Assembly: GCF_014212055.1 (NCBI RefSeq)
Contig: NZ_JACJVO010000001.1
Coordinates: 230,843 to 294,842 of the forward strand
Reading direction: 5' to 3'
Origin: Cohnella zeiphila
GTDB lineage: Bacteria; Bacillota; Bacilli; Paenibacillales; Paenibacillaceae
DNA length: 64,000 nt
The position numbers and the translations under genes were made by a program. How positions within the stretch are numbered: position 1 is the stretch's first letter; every line of letters starts with the position of its first letter. The notes below the pieces were generated by a model. The model ran no database searches. It had not been told where the DNA came from and worked only from the letters and a program-made list of their open reading frames with translations. Of the stretch, positions 63,132 through 64,000 are shown piece after piece.

Positions 63132-63944
63132 ATGAGATTTCTCCGGATCTCATCCAGAGGCTGGGGGAGAATCGTTCTGCTGGCGGGAGTTGGAGCGTTC
63201 GCTTTGACCGGGACGGGCAATGCGTACGCATCCGTTCCCGCCGAGCAGAAAGACGCCGGAGTTGCGGCGATCAAGCGCGTCGCGATCGTCATCGACGATT
63301 TCGGCAACGGAATGAAGGGGACGGACCAGATGCTCGGGCTGCCCGTGCGGCTGACGACGGCCATCATGCCCTTCCTCCCGACGACGCATCAGGATGCCGA
63401 AGCCGCTCATGCCAAAGGGCACGACGTGATCGTCCATCTTCCGATGGAGCCGGTTCGCGGAAAGGCCAGTTGGCTCGGGCCGAAGGCAATCCTGACGTCG
63501 CTCCCCGACGACGAGATCCGCCGCCGGGTCGAAGCTGCCATCGCCGACGTGCCGTATGCGGTCGGCATGAACAACCACATGGGCTCCAAAGCGACGGCGG
63601 ACGAACGTGTCATGCGGATCGTGCTTCAGGTTTGCAAGGAGAAAGGCTTGTTTTTCCTCGACAGCCGAACCTCTTACAAGACGGTCGTCCCGAAGGTGGC
63701 GAAGGAGGTCGGCGTTTCGCTGCTGCAGAACGACTTGTTCCTGGACGATGTCTATACGATGCATCATGTATCGAAGCAGCTTCGCTTGCTGAAAGAAGAA
63801 CTCGCCAAGAAGGACAGCTGCGTCGCCATCGGACACGTCGGCCCGTCCGGTCTGGTCACTTCGGGAACGCTGCGGTCGGTCATTCCGAAGTGGGAAGGAG
63901 AAGTTCGCTTCGTAGGGGTCTCGGAACTGCTCTCCGCGCCCTGA
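63132..63944 (+). CDS. Divergent polysaccharide deacetylase (YibQ/DUF610 family)
   Basis: A 270-residue exported protein: signal peptide about 1-37 (ending NAYAS), then a NodB-like fold with VAIVIDDFGNG (catalytic-type aspartates), HDVIVHLPMEP, VGMNNHMGSKATAD and FFLDSRTSYKTVVPKVAKE. The family is called divergent polysaccharide deacetylase; activity is unproven. AAAGGAGG precedes ATG 63132. It may act on cell wall or spore cortex, in line with the coat protein gene on its other side, which is divergent. Confidence 0.9.
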   Translation: MRFLRISSRGWGRIVLLAGVGAFALTGTGNAYASVPAEQKDAGVAAIKRVAIVIDDFGNGMKGTDQMLGLPVRLTTAIMPFLPTTHQDAEAAHAKGHDVIVHLPMEPVRGKASWLGPKAILTSLPDDEIRRRVEAAIADVPYAVGMNNHMGSKATADERVMRIVLQVCKEKGLFFLDSRTSYKTVVPKVAKEVGVSLLQNDLFLDDVYTMHHVSKQLRLLKEELAKKDSCVAIGHVGPSGLVTSGTLRSVIPKWEGEVRFVGVSELLSAP

Positions 63945-63958
63945 ACGCATGCCGAAGA

Positions 63959-63978
63959 GGCCGCCCGGCCGGGCGGCC
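63959..63978 (+). terminator. GC-rich hairpin after the deacetylase gene
   Basis: GGCCGCCC with GGGCGGCC around GGCC, 15 bases beyond the stop codon; no T-run is seen. Confidence 0.45.
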
Positions 63979-64000
63979 CCAGAATGTCGAGAAACCCCTG

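Overview
The window looks like chromosome of a high-GC, endospore-forming Firmicute of the Paenibacillaceae (Cohnella or Paenibacillus type). Pointers are a GerA-type germinant-receptor operon, a CotD-like coat protein, a YhcN/YlaJ-like lipoprotein, YesM/YesN two-component pairs next to sugar ABC transporters, many AraC regulators, and Firmicute ribosome-binding sites and terminators. The genus is inference; no rRNA or housekeeping marker is present.

Layout. (1) 1-14.4 kb: the end of an LplA-type sugar-binding protein, its two permeases, an (alpha/alpha)6 glycosidase and an AraC regulator; a second glycosidase with an AraC regulator; then two divergent AraC-PhyH dioxygenase pairs, one followed by a nucleoside hydrolase-like gene and one by a sugar isomerase/epimerase; and a lone AraC regulator. 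(2) 14.6-20.5 kb: aldo/keto reductase, a GntR-uxuA-uxuB hexuronate operon under a palindromic operator, another AraC regulator and a Thr/Gly/Tyr-rich lipoprotein. (3) 20.7-24.2 kb: tRNA-Leu followed by a patch of foreign-looking composition (AT-rich TetR gene, very GC-rich dehydrogenase, paired operators), a stand-alone CuA-type copper lipoprotein and an AhpD/CMD-like protein. (4) 24.3-30.1 kb: gerAA-gerAC-gerAB, and divergently an ECF41 sigma factor and a flavoprotein; the CMD and flavoprotein genes are the usual ECF41 neighbours, here split by the ger operon. (5) 30.4-37.8 kb: a 1638-residue secreted beta-helix protein, a YqjF-like protein, an ArsR regulator and a soluble chemoreceptor. (6) 38.1-54.8 kb: a sugar ABC system, a YesM/YesN pair, a GH35 beta-galactosidase, a Gfo/Idh oxidoreductase translationally coupled to a trans-sulfuration-type PLP enzyme, an epimerase, a second YesM/YesN pair and a third AraC-PhyH pair. 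(7) 54.8-60.7 kb: a third sugar ABC system with two glycosidases (MGH1-like and GH43). (8) 60.7-64 kb: ten copies of a 51-bp palindromic repeat, a holin-like membrane protein, a YkoP-like protein, a CotD-like coat protein and a divergent polysaccharide deacetylase.

The island reads as a set of parallel, locally controlled modules for taking up and degrading plant-type glycans: binding protein plus two permeases import oligosaccharides, cytoplasmic glycosidases (GH35, GH43 and two or three of (alpha/alpha)6 or TIM-barrel type) cleave them, and oxidoreductases, isomerases and the uxu pair process the products. None of the three ABC systems has an ATPase gene here, so they probably share an MsmX-type ATPase encoded elsewhere. 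The most unusual signals are the three AraC-PhyH pairs, a duplicated promoter-like block controlling the last ABC operon, the ten-unit repeat array, the split ECF41 regulon and the CuA lipoprotein.
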